DNA of 7,796 nt, taken from an uncultured Clostridia bacterium (GTDB lineage Bacteria > Bacillota > Clostridia > Oscillospirales > Acutalibacteraceae). Shown here one piece after another: positions 1 through 7,106 of this stretch. Below the pieces are notes generated by a model that saw nothing but the letters and a program-made list of their open reading frames with translations, ran no database searches and was not told the DNA's origin. The stretch spans positions 1 to 7,796 of the forward strand of contig CALZMC010000018.1 in the NCBI GenBank assembly GCA_945788455.1, in the 5' to 3' direction. Every line of letters begins with the position of its first letter. The stretch's first letter is position 1. A program made the translations under genes and the position numbers.

Positions 1-1527
1 TGCAATAGCGAATTCATATCCGCTGACTGTCTTTTGAGTTAGCTTTCCGTGTCTTGTCAGGTCATAGATACTTCTGTTAGCCTGATTGATGCTGACCTTA
101 GTGTCGATTATTGTACCGCTCTTTGTAAACTGAACAGAATATGATGTTGCACTCGGGTTATCGCCATATCCCTTGTTTACAAGAGTTCCGTCAGGAGCAT
201 AAAGATCATCAATGCTATTTGTCTGAACATTTTGTAACAGCTGACCGCCTGTTGTTACGCCGTCTCTTAACTGCTGCAACAGTGTATTTGTTAGGTCAAC
301 ATTTACATTATAAACAATCATAGACTGATTATTTAGTGAGAATGTTCCGTCTGCGTTAATAGCAAGGTTATCCTTTTGGTCAATGATAGCCTGTCTCTGT
401 GATGGCAGAGTAACACCGTATTTGTCAATATATACAGCTGCTTCCTCTGCATACTTTGTCTTTAATGTTTCAAGATTATTTATGTTTGCTAAATCTAAAC
501 GGTTTAGAATTTTCAAAGCAACCTGAGTCTGCTCAAGATACTGCTGATTTTGCATATAAATATGAGTTTTCACATTTTCATAATGATTAAAGCTAATCTT
601 ACCGACAGCAGTATATGTAACCTGACCGTAATCATCATAATCCCATACGGATTCATAATCAAGCTCATCACCGGGCTGCGTTACAGGTTTTCCGTTTTCA
701 TCAACAACAGGATTTCCCTCTGAGTCAGTAACAGGAGTTTCGCCCTCTCTTGCCCAGTCCTTGTCCTTTGTTCTACTAACATTAAGCGCCTGCACACCAA
801 TATTTATATCTGAGTTGGAGTAGATGTCGCCGTTTGTGACAGCTTCAGATAGGCTAATACTTACAAGTGTGCCGTAGTTGGGGTCGTCACCGAAAATGCC
901 TTTAATAGGCTGAACGATAGCCTCGTTAATACCGTTGATAGCATCTTCGAAAACTTTTGTAATTTCTGTTAATGTATCACTCGCTCTACCGTTGATTTGA
1001 ACGGTCATATCCTTTGGATTATCTGTCTGCTTTGTTGAACCGCCAAAAATAGTATAGCGCAATGCGGTAGGCATAGTGATATAATCAACATCGCACTTTG
1101 CGTAACCGCTCTTGTCTAAGCTAAGGGACTCTAATCCGGAAAGATTTCCAAATATGCTCTTGTCCTTAATCTTGACATTTAGCTTAATATATCCTGTCGA
1201 AATATATTCGTCAGGACTTGCAGTATCAGCCAAATAGCCTTTCTTTTGGATAGTGATTTTCATATCCTCGCCATATTTTTCGTAATCAAAGCCATTTTCC
1301 TTTAGATAATACTTCGCAGTATCCTCATCAGAGGTGTCAACGGCATTAATCTGCTGAGCCACAGCAACAACAGCCGAATCAACTGCGTTTTGTAGCTTAG
1401 CTGACTTATAATATAGCAATCCTCCGTCAATAACGAATGCAACGAGCATCAAAAATACAGTCATTGAAAGAACTGCAATTATTGCTACTGCACCGTTTTC
1501 TCGATTATGCAATCTTCTCTTTTTCAA
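1..1527 (-). CDS. tadG: TadG-like pilus assembly protein, N-terminal part (runs off left edge)
   Basis: The minus-strand frame stays open for 509 codons from 1527 to the window edge, with no stop seen. Residues 1-12 are basic. Residues 13-33 form one hydrophobic membrane helix (GAVAIIAVLSMTVFLMLVAF), followed by IDGGLLYYKSAKLQNAVDSA. This is the N-terminal signature of Tad/TadG-like proteins (a Gly just before the helix, a Asp-Gly after it, then a Leu-Gln-Asn-Ala-x-Asp-Ala-like motif). The remaining roughly 470 residues should lie outside the membrane. They include a tandem DSEGNPV / DENGKPV linker near residues 268-282 and a likely helical stretch at about 315-380. No von Willebrand A metal site is visible so far. 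Start choice: TTG at 1527 lies 11 nt after a GGGGG ribosome site; a GTG at 1536 is only 2 nt from it, and the ATG at 1538 is followed at once by TGA. By analogy with the family it is a minor pilin-like or envelope-spanning Tad component. The family call is good; the exact role is inferred. Confidence 0.82.
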   Translation of the reverse strand, partial: MKKRRLHNRENGAVAIIAVLSMTVFLMLVAFVIDGGLLYYKSAKLQNAVDSAVVAVAQQINAVDTSDEDTAKYYLKENGFDYEKYGEDMKITIQKKGYLADTASPDEYISTGYIKLNVKIKDKSIFGNLSGLESLSLDKSGYAKCDVDYITMPTALRYTIFGGSTKQTDNPKDMTVQINGRASDTLTEITKVFEDAINGINEAIVQPIKGIFGDDPNYGTLVSISLSEAVTNGDIYSNSDINIGVQALNVSRTKDKDWAREGETPVTDSEGNPVVDENGKPVTQPGDELDYESVWDYDDYGQVTYTAVGKISFNHYENVKTHIYMQNQQYLEQTQVALKILNRLDLANINNLETLKTKYAEEAAVYIDKYGVTLPSQRQAIIDQKDNLAINADGTFSLNNQSMIVYNVNVDLTNTLLQQLRDGVTTGGQLLQNVQTNSIDDLYAPDGTLVNKGYGDNPSATSYSVQFTKSGTIIDTKVSINQANRSIYDLTRHGKLTQKTVSGYEFAIA

Positions 1528-1608
1528 GATTATCACATCCCCCAACAATAATAATAATCAATGAATTTGCAAAATAGACTTTAATATATAAGTAATAAAA
1601 AATTATAA
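1528..1608 (-). other. AT-rich 81-nt intergenic gap before tadG
   Basis: This is the only gap longer than 30 nt between genes of the cluster. Just after the divIVA-like stop it contains a 10-bp perfect palindrome (AATTATAATT, 1601-1610) that includes a TATAAT hexamer on the minus strand (1607-1602). No good -35 hexamer sits 16-18 nt upstream of that hexamer. It also holds four ATT repeats on the minus strand (plus-strand AAT, 1547-1558) immediately upstream of the tadG ribosome site. No GC-rich stem followed by a T run is present, so transcription probably reads through into tadG. A weak internal promoter remains possible but unproven. Confidence 0.5.
1539..1543 (-). promoter_or_regulatory. 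ribosome binding site deciding the tadG start
   Basis: The minus strand reads GGGGG here, followed by ATGTGATAATC and then TTG. The spacing of 11 nt to TTG (1527-1525) is workable, whereas GTG (1536) is 2 nt away and ATG (1538) touches the site and is followed by a TGA stop. This supports the TTG start, giving the protein beginning MKKRR. The choice is inferred from spacing only. Confidence 0.55.
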
Positions 1609-2256
1609 TTATTCAGCGTTTACGTCCTCTGCCTTTGAATGTGCAAGTGAGAACTCTGTCTGTAATCTGTAAATTAAATCCTCTGCCTTGTCAATAGCGC
1701 TCTCATAAATCTGAGCAATTTCGCTGTATTTCTTGTCAGCATCAGATGTCATTCCTGTCTCAAGCTCTTCCTTTAGGCTCTTAATCTCATTTCTGTTCTT
1801 GTCAACCTTTTTTGTCAAATGAGCAACATCTCTTTGTAAATCGCTCTTATCCTTTGCTAAATTTCTGTTTTCTTCGGCAAGAAGACGATTTTTTGATACT
1901 AATGAGTCATACTTTTCCTGAAGCTCCTTTAGTGCGCTGTCATCTACTACTGTTTTTACAGTTGATTCATTTGCTTTTTTTGCAAATCTTTCGCGCTCCT
2001 CTTCAGCAAATTTGTACTTGTCCTCTAAGACAGTCAACTGCTTTGTCTTTTGCTCAAGCTCAAAGCGAAGCATTGAGTTTTCATTCTTTGAGTCCTCTAA
2101 TCTTTGGTCAAAAATAGCAGTCGCATTTTTGTTGCTTTTGATTAGGTTTTCGATGTACTCGTCAACCTGCTTTGGATCATATCCGCGAAGCACCTTGTCA
2201 AAATCTGTGCTTTCGCGACCTAAAATTTTTGTTCTATCGATAATTTCGTTGCCCAT
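1609..2256 (-). CDS. DivIVA-domain coiled-coil protein
   Basis: This 215-residue, very charged protein has a DivIVA-type N-terminus: residues 18-35 contain F19, then RGYD (24-27) and QVDEYI (30-35), the conserved membrane-binding/dimer motif of the DivIVA/GpsB family. The rest is almost wholly heptad-rich coiled coil (about 48-97, 107-167 and 172-208), broken by a short Thr/Val/Asp-rich linker near 98-107. There is no signal peptide or membrane helix, so it is cytoplasmic. DivIVA proteins sense negatively curved membrane and recruit partners to poles or septa. Here the gene lies within a Tad pilus operon, 23 nt after the DUF192 gene, with a clear GGAGAAG ribosome site (2267-2261). I infer a role in positioning or scaffolding the pilus machine rather than general cell division, but nothing in the sequence proves this. 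The domain call is secure; it need not be the housekeeping DivIVA. Confidence 0.85.
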   Translation of the reverse strand: MGNEIIDRTKILGRESTDFDKVLRGYDPKQVDEYIENLIKSNKNATAIFDQRLEDSKNENSMLRFELEQKTKQLTVLEDKYKFAEEERERFAKKANESTVKTVVDDSALKELQEKYDSLVSKNRLLAEENRNLAKDKSDLQRDVAHLTKKVDKNRNEIKSLKEELETGMTSDADKKYSEIAQIYESAIDKAEDLIYRLQTEFSLAHSKAEDVNAE

Positions 2257-2279
2257 AATTCTTCTCCAACTAAAATAAA

Positions 2280-2630
2280 TTATTTAAAATCTATGATGTC
2301 GCCAACGTCAAGACCAAGCTTTGCTGCGACACCTGAATTTACTTCCAAAACCTTGTAACAGTTTTTTACTCTTTTCCTTACCTTATGCGGCGGAACATCA
2401 TAATCAATGAATAAAATTTCATTTTCCTTTGACATCATTATTGTGTCAATGTTAAATCTCATACCGAACGTATGAATTTCATCACAAGGCGTCAAAAGCA
2501 AGCCACGATTTTCAGCCAAAGATTTTCTGTACATAAGTCCCATAAATCTTCTGAAAAAGTGGTTTGCGTTTTCGACCTCTTGAATTATCAAATTTTCGTT
2601 TTTATATGCTTTTAACAGTTCCATTTGCAA
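2280..2630 (-). CDS. DUF192 family protein
   Basis: A small soluble protein of 116 residues from TTG (2630), or 114 from the ATG two codons later (2624-2622). It matches the DUF192 family: FFRRFMGLMYRKSL at about 25-38, the core HTFGMRFNIDTIMM at 53-66, and the C-terminal VLEVNSGVAAKLGLDVGDII at 94-113. The core has Gly56 where many family members have Trp. No signal peptide is visible, so it is probably cytoplasmic. The biochemical function of DUF192 is not established as far as I know. It begins directly after the tadC TGA in the same reading frame, and the upstream GGTGGAAAG inside the end of tadC could serve either start. The ATG is slightly favoured by spacing from GGAAAG (9 nt). Its place between tadC and the DivIVA-like gene suggests a pilus-related task, which is inference. 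Confidence 0.88.
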   Translation of the reverse strand: MQMELLKAYKNENLIIQEVENANHFFRRFMGLMYRKSLAENRGLLLTPCDEIHTFGMRFNIDTIMMSKENEILFIDYDVPPHKVRKRVKNCYKVLEVNSGVAAKLGLDVGDIIDFK

Positions 2631-3566
2631 TCACTTTCCACCAAGCTCGCCAATTACGTTTATAATAACAGGTCCCATAATTACACAAATAATTGCAGGA
2701 AGAATTAATAATACTGTAGGGATTGTCATCTTTGTAGGAACCTTTGCGGCAACCTCTCTGATTTTTTCTCTTTTTGCAACACGGAGCTGGTCCGACTGCG
2801 CTGCAAGCACGTTAGTAATCGGAATACCGAGTGTGTTCGCTTGAATTACTGCAGATATGAAGGTTTTTAACTCGCCCACATCTGTTGAATCAGAAAGATT
2901 TTTTAGTGCTTCGTTACGGCTCTTACCTAACTGAACCTGCTTTAAAACAGTGATAAACTCGTCAATGAGCGGACCCTCCATACGTTCTGCAACCTTAACG
3001 AGTGCCGCATCAAAGCTCAAGCCTGCCTCCATACATACACTTAAAAGGTCAAGTGTATCAGCTAATTGAGAGCGAATTGCATCCTGATTTTTCCTCATCT
3101 TCATATTTAAGAACAGAGTAGGACCAATTGCAGAAGCAACACAACCAACTAATATTACAAGATAGTAGCTGCTCGTAACATTCATTAATAACAATCCAAT
3201 TCCGATTGAAAAAACAATACCTACAACCATTATTGCCATCTTAAAAAAGTTGAATGTTGAAACAGAAATATGAATACCTGCTTTTCTAAGCTGAAGTGCA
3301 AGCTTTTCATTAGATGCTCTCTTTTTAGCATTTTTGCTTTGCTTATTACCGTTGCTGTCAAGATTTGACATTTTGTCAACGATAGGCTTTATATTTCTTT
3401 CATAAAAAGAGGTATCAACATTTTTATATTCGGCAGTGACAACGTCCTTACCGATAGTCTTCATTCTCTTTAGATTGTTATCCTCTTCGGCACCTTTTTT
3501 TCCAAATATTATTATTGCTAATATTAATGCTAATACTGAATATGTTATTACTAAAAAAGGAATCAT
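2631..3566 (-). CDS. tadC: TadC, Tad pilus inner-membrane platform protein
   Basis: A 311-residue membrane protein with a type II secretion F domain (GspF-like) at about 167-298. It contains LADTLDLLSVCMEAGLSFDAAL, split here as the DLL..C.EAGLS.D.AL motif at 173-189, and the QANTLGIPI..VL motif at 242-254. Predicted membrane helices lie at about 4-22, 108-127, 134-153 and 281-304. The long basic loop at 23-107 should be cytoplasmic. TadC pairs with TadB to form the platform on which the TadA ATPase acts to extrude pilin subunits. The gene follows tadB by 11 nt and has an AGGAGA ribosome site 7 nt before its ATG. Length and layout are normal for the family. The TadB/TadC split is assigned by gene order and by the N-terminal extension; the F-domain call is very secure. 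Confidence 0.93.
   Translation of the reverse strand: MIPFLVITYSVLALILAIIIFGKKGAEEDNNLKRMKTIGKDVVTAEYKNVDTSFYERNIKPIVDKMSNLDSNGNKQSKNAKKRASNEKLALQLRKAGIHISVSTFNFFKMAIMVVGIVFSIGIGLLLMNVTSSYYLVILVGCVASAIGPTLFLNMKMRKNQDAIRSQLADTLDLLSVCMEAGLSFDAALVKVAERMEGPLIDEFITVLKQVQLGKSRNEALKNLSDSTDVGELKTFISAVIQANTLGIPITNVLAAQSDQLRVAKREKIREVAAKVPTKMTIPTVLLILPAIICVIMGPVIINVIGELGGK
2634..2642 (-). promoter_or_regulatory. ribosome binding site for the DUF192 gene, inside the tadC end
   Basis: The minus strand reads GGTGGAAAG immediately before the tadC TGA stop (2633-2631). GGTGG is 7 nt from the TTG at 2630, and GGAAAG is 9 nt from the ATG at 2624. Both starts are therefore reachable, and the start cannot be settled from spacing alone. 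The site lies fully within tadC coding sequence, which favours translational coupling. Confidence 0.5.
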
Positions 3567-3573
3567 ATAAATA

Positions 3574-3579
3574 TCTCCT
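3574..3579 (-). promoter_or_regulatory. tadC ribosome binding site overlapping the tadB stop
   Basis: The minus strand reads TAGGAGA, so the tadB stop codon TAG (3580-3578) supplies the first bases of the AGGAGA site for tadC. The ATG at 3566 follows after 7 nt. Ribosomes ending tadB are placed right over the tadC start region, consistent with coupled, balanced synthesis of the two platform proteins. Confidence 0.75.
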
Positions 3580-4570
3580 ACATTTTTACATTAGTAATCT
3601 TCTTTACTGCAATAGCACACAACGCTTCGAGCACTGCAGCGGCGATTAAAAAGTACTTTCCTTTAGGGTCAGTAAACAACGGCATAATAAATTCTCTGTT
3701 TACTAAATAGAATAAAACTAACAAAACTACCGGCATTGAACCTACCATCAAGCCGGTTGATCTACCGGATGCGGTTGAAGCTTTAAGCTCTTGCTTTAGC
3801 TTCATCTTTTGCTTAATAGCATCAGCAATAGTTTCTAATATAGAAGAAAGATTACCACCTGTTTGCTTTTGAATTAATACTGCAGATACCATAAGAGGAA
3901 GATACTGACTTTTAATTCTTTGATTGAGTCTTTCTAATGCTTCGTCCATAGAAACACCCATATTCATTTCATTTAATACGAGTCTAAACTCTGTGCTTAT
4001 TGGTGCAGGCATATCGGTTGCAATAGCCTCCATAGCCTGTGTAAAGCTAAGACCTGACTTCAAGCTTGAGCAAGCAATCATAAGCGCATCACTAAGCTGA
4101 ACGTCAAACTGCTTAACTCTGTTCTTCTGCTTCATTTTTATTACTATGTACGGAGCAACTATACCTGCCACAACAAGAAGTGGCGGCAAAAACTTCATAG
4201 TAGGAACTAACGGAGCAATAATAGGTCCCGGCAAAACCACAACCAAAACCCAAATTATCAAAAACTCCTCAGGTCTCATTTTTATGTCAGCAGATTGTAA
4301 TTGCTTATAAAGTGCATTACCAAGCTTTTCGAAAAGACCGTTTTTACGTTCGCGTTCTTTTCTTGTTTTTTCGCGCTTTGAACGGCGGCTTTCATTTTTA
4401 ACAAGTGCGATATCATCAACAGCACCTTCTGTTTTTTTCAAATTATCCATTCTTGTATCTGTGGCAATTTTGTTTGCAGATAGGATAGAAGAAATTATAA
4501 AAGCAATTATTGCTGCAAATAAAGCGATTGCAATTGTTAAAACAATAATACTAATTGTTGAACCAGTCAT
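3578..4570 (-). CDS. tadB: TadB, Tad pilus inner-membrane platform protein
   Basis: A 330-residue membrane protein. A first membrane helix at about 7-30 is followed by a strongly basic, charged cytoplasmic segment (about 58-78, rich in Arg, Lys and Glu). Two more helices lie near 104-122 and 128-146. A type II secretion F domain at about 155-290 holds QLSDALMIACSSLKSGLSFTQ (split: LSDAL 159-163, SGLSF 172-176) and QKQTGGNL..IL (234-245). Further helices are at about 273-291 and 307-323. It is the usual partner of TadC in the membrane platform that works with the TadA ATPase. The ATG lies inside the end of tadA: the two genes overlap by 20 nt, with GGAG 12 nt upstream in tadA. This overlap, conserved in type if not in length in many tad loci, points to translational coupling. 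Confidence 0.93.
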   Translation of the reverse strand: MTGSTISIIVLTIAIALFAAIIAFIISSILSANKIATDTRMDNLKKTEGAVDDIALVKNESRRSKREKTRKERERKNGLFEKLGNALYKQLQSADIKMRPEEFLIIWVLVVVLPGPIIAPLVPTMKFLPPLLVVAGIVAPYIVIKMKQKNRVKQFDVQLSDALMIACSSLKSGLSFTQAMEAIATDMPAPISTEFRLVLNEMNMGVSMDEALERLNQRIKSQYLPLMVSAVLIQKQTGGNLSSILETIADAIKQKMKLKQELKASTASGRSTGLMVGSMPVVLLVLFYLVNREFIMPLFTDPKGKYFLIAAAVLEALCAIAVKKITNVKM

Positions 4571-5897
4571 AATTTACATTCACTCCGTTCTCACGAATCT
4601 TTTCAACACATTTAGGTACTATACCTGTTGCTTTAAATTGTCCTTTAAACTTACCTGATGAATCCATTTCGCCGTCAGTATCGTATGTAAAGATTTCCTG
4701 CATACGAATAACGTCTCCCTCCATACCGACAATTTCCGATATTGAGGTAATCTTTCTTGAACCGTCTTTTAGACGAGCCTGTTGAACAATGATATTAATA
4801 GCAGATGCAACCTGGTCTCTGATTGCCTTTGAAGGAAGCTCAGAGCCTGACATCATAACCATTGTTTCAATACGGGAGATTGAGTCTCTTGGAGAGTTTG
4901 CGTGGATTGTTGTTAATGAGCCATCGTGACCTGTGTTCATAGCCTGAAGCATGTCAAGTGTTTCTTCGCTACGAACCTCACCTACGATAATTCTATCCGG
5001 TCTCATACGAAGTGCGTTAACTACTAAGTCACGAATACTGATTCTACCCTTGCCCTCCATGTTTGCAGGACGGCTTTCAAGTGTTATAACGTGCTCCTGC
5101 TTTAGCTGAACCTCGGCAGAGTCCTCGATAGTGATAATTCTTTCATCGGCAGGAATATATGATGAAAGTACATTCAAAAGTGTTGTTTTACCTGAACCTG
5201 TACCACCGGATACGATAATATTAAGCTTTCCTTTAACTGCTGCCTCTAAGAAGTCCAACATTCTTTTTGAGCAAGAATGCCATGCAACAAGATTTTCTGC
5301 AGTAATAGGAGTTTTACTGAACTTACGGATTGTCAAAATAGGACCGACCAACGAAAGCGGCGGAATAATAACATTTACACGGGAACCGTCTAACAAACGC
5401 GCATCACACATAGGGCTTGATTCGTCAACACGTCTGCCGACACGAGATACAATTCTATCAATAATCTGCATTAGATGTGCATTATCTCTAAACTGTATAT
5501 CGGTAAGGATTAACTTACCCTTTTCCTCGACATAAACACGGTCATAGCCGTTAACCATGATTTCTGTATAATCATCACTGTCAACTAAGCATTGAATAGG
5601 ACCGTAGCCTAAAATATCATCGAATAGCTCTTCCTTAACAAGTGCTCTGTCACTTCTCGGAATATTATATTCAGGTCTTTCAACGAATTCGTCAATGATT
5701 CTTCTCATTCCCTCTTCGTTGACATCGCCTAAATTAGCAGAAATCTGCTGTTCAATGATAGTATTATGAATTCTTGCCTTAACCTCTATATATCTGTCCT
5801 CTACCGAAGGACGAAGCATATCGAAGGAAGTTCTTTGCTCAGTAGCTCCCTCTTCTGCTAAAGGTTCATTTGTAGTAACTCTATCTAATAAGCCCAT
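4551..5897 (-). CDS. tadA: TadA/CpaF, Tad pilus assembly ATPase
   Basis: A 448-residue secretion ATPase of the GspE/VirB11 superfamily, CpaF/TadA branch. The N-terminal domain (about 1-215) includes ILGYGPIQ (95-102) and TEIMVNG (111-117). All catalytic boxes are intact: Walker A GGTGSGKT at 231-238, the Asp box TIEDSAE at 256-262, Walker B around [11 protein letters not shown] at 302-312 with Glu307, and the His box [14 protein letters not shown] at 322-335. It is cytoplasmic, acts as a hexamer in the family, and powers pilus assembly through TadB and TadC. Some family members also drive retraction. The ATG lies 3 nt after the tadZ stop; these 3 nt are a second TAA, giving tandem stops. Only a weak purine-rich ribosome site (GAAAGAAG) is seen inside the tadZ end, so coupling to tadZ is likely. 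The C-terminal 45 residues follow the usual CpaF pattern. Confidence 0.97.
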   Translation of the reverse strand: MGLLDRVTTNEPLAEEGATEQRTSFDMLRPSVEDRYIEVKARIHNTIIEQQISANLGDVNEEGMRRIIDEFVERPEYNIPRSDRALVKEELFDDILGYGPIQCLVDSDDYTEIMVNGYDRVYVEEKGKLILTDIQFRDNAHLMQIIDRIVSRVGRRVDESSPMCDARLLDGSRVNVIIPPLSLVGPILTIRKFSKTPITAENLVAWHSCSKRMLDFLEAAVKGKLNIIVSGGTGSGKTTLLNVLSSYIPADERIITIEDSAEVQLKQEHVITLESRPANMEGKGRISIRDLVVNALRMRPDRIIVGEVRSEETLDMLQAMNTGHDGSLTTIHANSPRDSISRIETMVMMSGSELPSKAIRDQVASAINIIVQQARLKDGSRKITSISEIVGMEGDVIRMQEIFTYDTDGEMDSSGKFKGQFKATGIVPKCVEKIRENGVNVNYDWFNN

Positions 5898-5900
5898 TTA

Positions 5901-7091
5901 TTATTTCTTCTTTCTTGAGATTTTTTTAGTGTTTTCAAGACTTTCCTTACCCTCTCTCTCAAGAATAATCTTGTCAGTAAAGGCTTGAAGCTCTTTAGAA
6001 ATAACAGCTCTTGGCTTAAATAAAACTGTCGGCTGTCCACTGTTCAATGAATTGTTGATATTCTTTAAATCACTTGAGAATACTGCATAAGACTCAAGAC
6101 CGAGAACATTCTCAAAGTCTGCGATTTTTACATTATTCTTCTTTTGGTTTTTATTGATAAGTATTTTCAGCTTATCCTGTTGATTAATCTGTGTTAAAAC
6201 ATTTTGACAAAGCTTTGCTCTCTTTAGAGAAAGAATGTTTACATCATTTACCATAAAGATTGTGTCGCTTCCCTCGAGTGCCATAATAACAGGGTCTGTT
6301 AGATTACAACCGCAATCAAGGATAATATAGTCAAAATAATTCTTTGCAACATCAAGCATTGATGTTATATGATTTGGCTGAACATATTCAGCAAGCTCTG
6401 GAGAAGAAGGAGATGAAATAACTGATAAGCCTGATGAGTGAGTTGTACAACAGGTTGTAAGTGTATCGGCATTAATACCGTGAGCGTCTCTTACTAAATC
6501 AACTATTGTTTCGCTTGGATTTAGGTCAAGTGCCATATCGGCATCGCCGAACTGTAAGTCAAGGTCGATTAAAAGAGTTTTCTTACCCTTTGTAGCAAGA
6601 TTTACAGCAAGGTTAGTTGCGATTGTAGTTTTACCGACACCGCCTTTACCGCTGAAGAATGCATAAACATAAGACCTTTGCTTCTTTTCAACATTGATTT
6701 TTTTACTAAACTTACGCTCGTTAGAAACGATTTTCTTAAGATTAGCCGAAAACTCTTCTGCCGAAGTATTAAGAGCAGCAACCTGTCTGATACCATACTG
6801 TGCCGCGCTGTTAACGATATCTACGGTAACCTTGTCTGTTAAGATAACAGCCGATGCACCTGATGAGCTTAAATCCAAGTCATCAATAAAAGACAAGAAC
6901 TCATCATTAATATCATCACTTTCAACACCGAAAACTACTACATCGGGAACATAGCCCTGAATTTTTGTTTTTGTGTCTGCCTCAATTCCGCAGTAGCCGA
7001 TTACGTTAAAATCATCAGTCTCTAATAAATTTTTTACTGCAACTCTGTATTCTGTTTGCTCAGAACAAACAACAACATTAATCTCACTCAT
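5901..7091 (-). CDS. tadZ: TadZ/CpaE, ParA/MinD-like pilus localisation ATPase with atypical receiver domain
   Basis: A 396-residue cytoplasmic protein in two parts. Residues about 3-125 look like a response-regulator receiver fold, but the usual phosphorylated Asp at the end of strand 3 is Gly55 (PDVVVFG, 49-55) and the conserved Lys near strand 5 is absent (AALNTS, 105-110), so phosphorylation is not expected. Residues about 141-375 are a ParA/MinD ATPase: deviant Walker A SGKGGVGKTT (147-156, signature Lys149 and Lys154), Walker A' DLDLQFGDAD (176-185), and Walker B YIILDCG (255-261, Asp259). The tail (about 378-396) is charged and Lys-rich. In studied loci TadZ/CpaE places the pilus apparatus at the pole; that role is expected here. 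An AGGAGA ribosome site (7106-7101) sits 9 nt before the ATG. Two cysteine pairs, C214-C215 and C260/C262, are unusual and noted separately. Confidence 0.94.
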   Translation of the reverse strand: MSEINVVVCSEQTEYRVAVKNLLETDDFNVIGYCGIEADTKTKIQGYVPDVVVFGVESDDINDEFLSFIDDLDLSSSGASAVILTDKVTVDIVNSAAQYGIRQVAALNTSAEEFSANLKKIVSNERKFSKKINVEKKQRSYVYAFFSGKGGVGKTTIATNLAVNLATKGKKTLLIDLDLQFGDADMALDLNPSETIVDLVRDAHGINADTLTTCCTTHSSGLSVISSPSSPELAEYVQPNHITSMLDVAKNYFDYIILDCGCNLTDPVIMALEGSDTIFMVNDVNILSLKRAKLCQNVLTQINQQDKLKILINKNQKKNNVKIADFENVLGLESYAVFSSDLKNINNSLNSGQPTVLFKPRAVISKELQAFTDKIILEREGKESLENTKKISRKKK

Positions 7092-7100
7092 TGTTATGTA

Positions 7101-7106
7101 TCTCCT
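7101..7106 (-). promoter_or_regulatory. tadZ ribosome binding site
   Basis: The minus strand reads AGGAGA, 9 nt before the ATG at 7091, inside the 28-nt gap after the cpaB-like gene. It is a near-perfect Shine-Dalgarno match and fixes the tadZ start. Confidence 0.75.

Noticed and set aside
141..323. 60-residue plus-strand open frame
   Set aside because: It is antisense to the TadG-like gene, has no recognisable domain or ribosome site, and is short enough to arise by chance.
1601..1610. AT-only palindrome as a possible terminator, and TATAAT as a possible promoter
   Set aside because: The palindrome has no GC pairs to form a stable stem, and no -35 element lies at proper spacing from the TATAAT. 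In AT-rich DNA both can occur by chance.
1812..2278. Two overlapping plus-strand open frames (101 and 88 residues)
   Set aside because: They are antisense to the DivIVA-like gene, whose long GAA/AAG-rich coiled coil gives hydrophobic Leu/Phe/Ser-rich reads on the other strand.
4461..4658. 65-residue plus-strand open frame across the tadA/tadB junction
   Set aside because: It is antisense to the first membrane helix of TadB, which explains its Ile/Ala-rich content.
5131..5535. 134-residue plus-strand open frame
   Set aside because: It lies wholly antisense to tadA, which has all its catalytic motifs; the antisense translation shows no family features.
6602..6954. Minus-strand 64-residue and plus-strand 86-residue open frames within tadZ
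   Set aside because: Both are shadows of the tadZ coding frame, with no ribosome site or domain.
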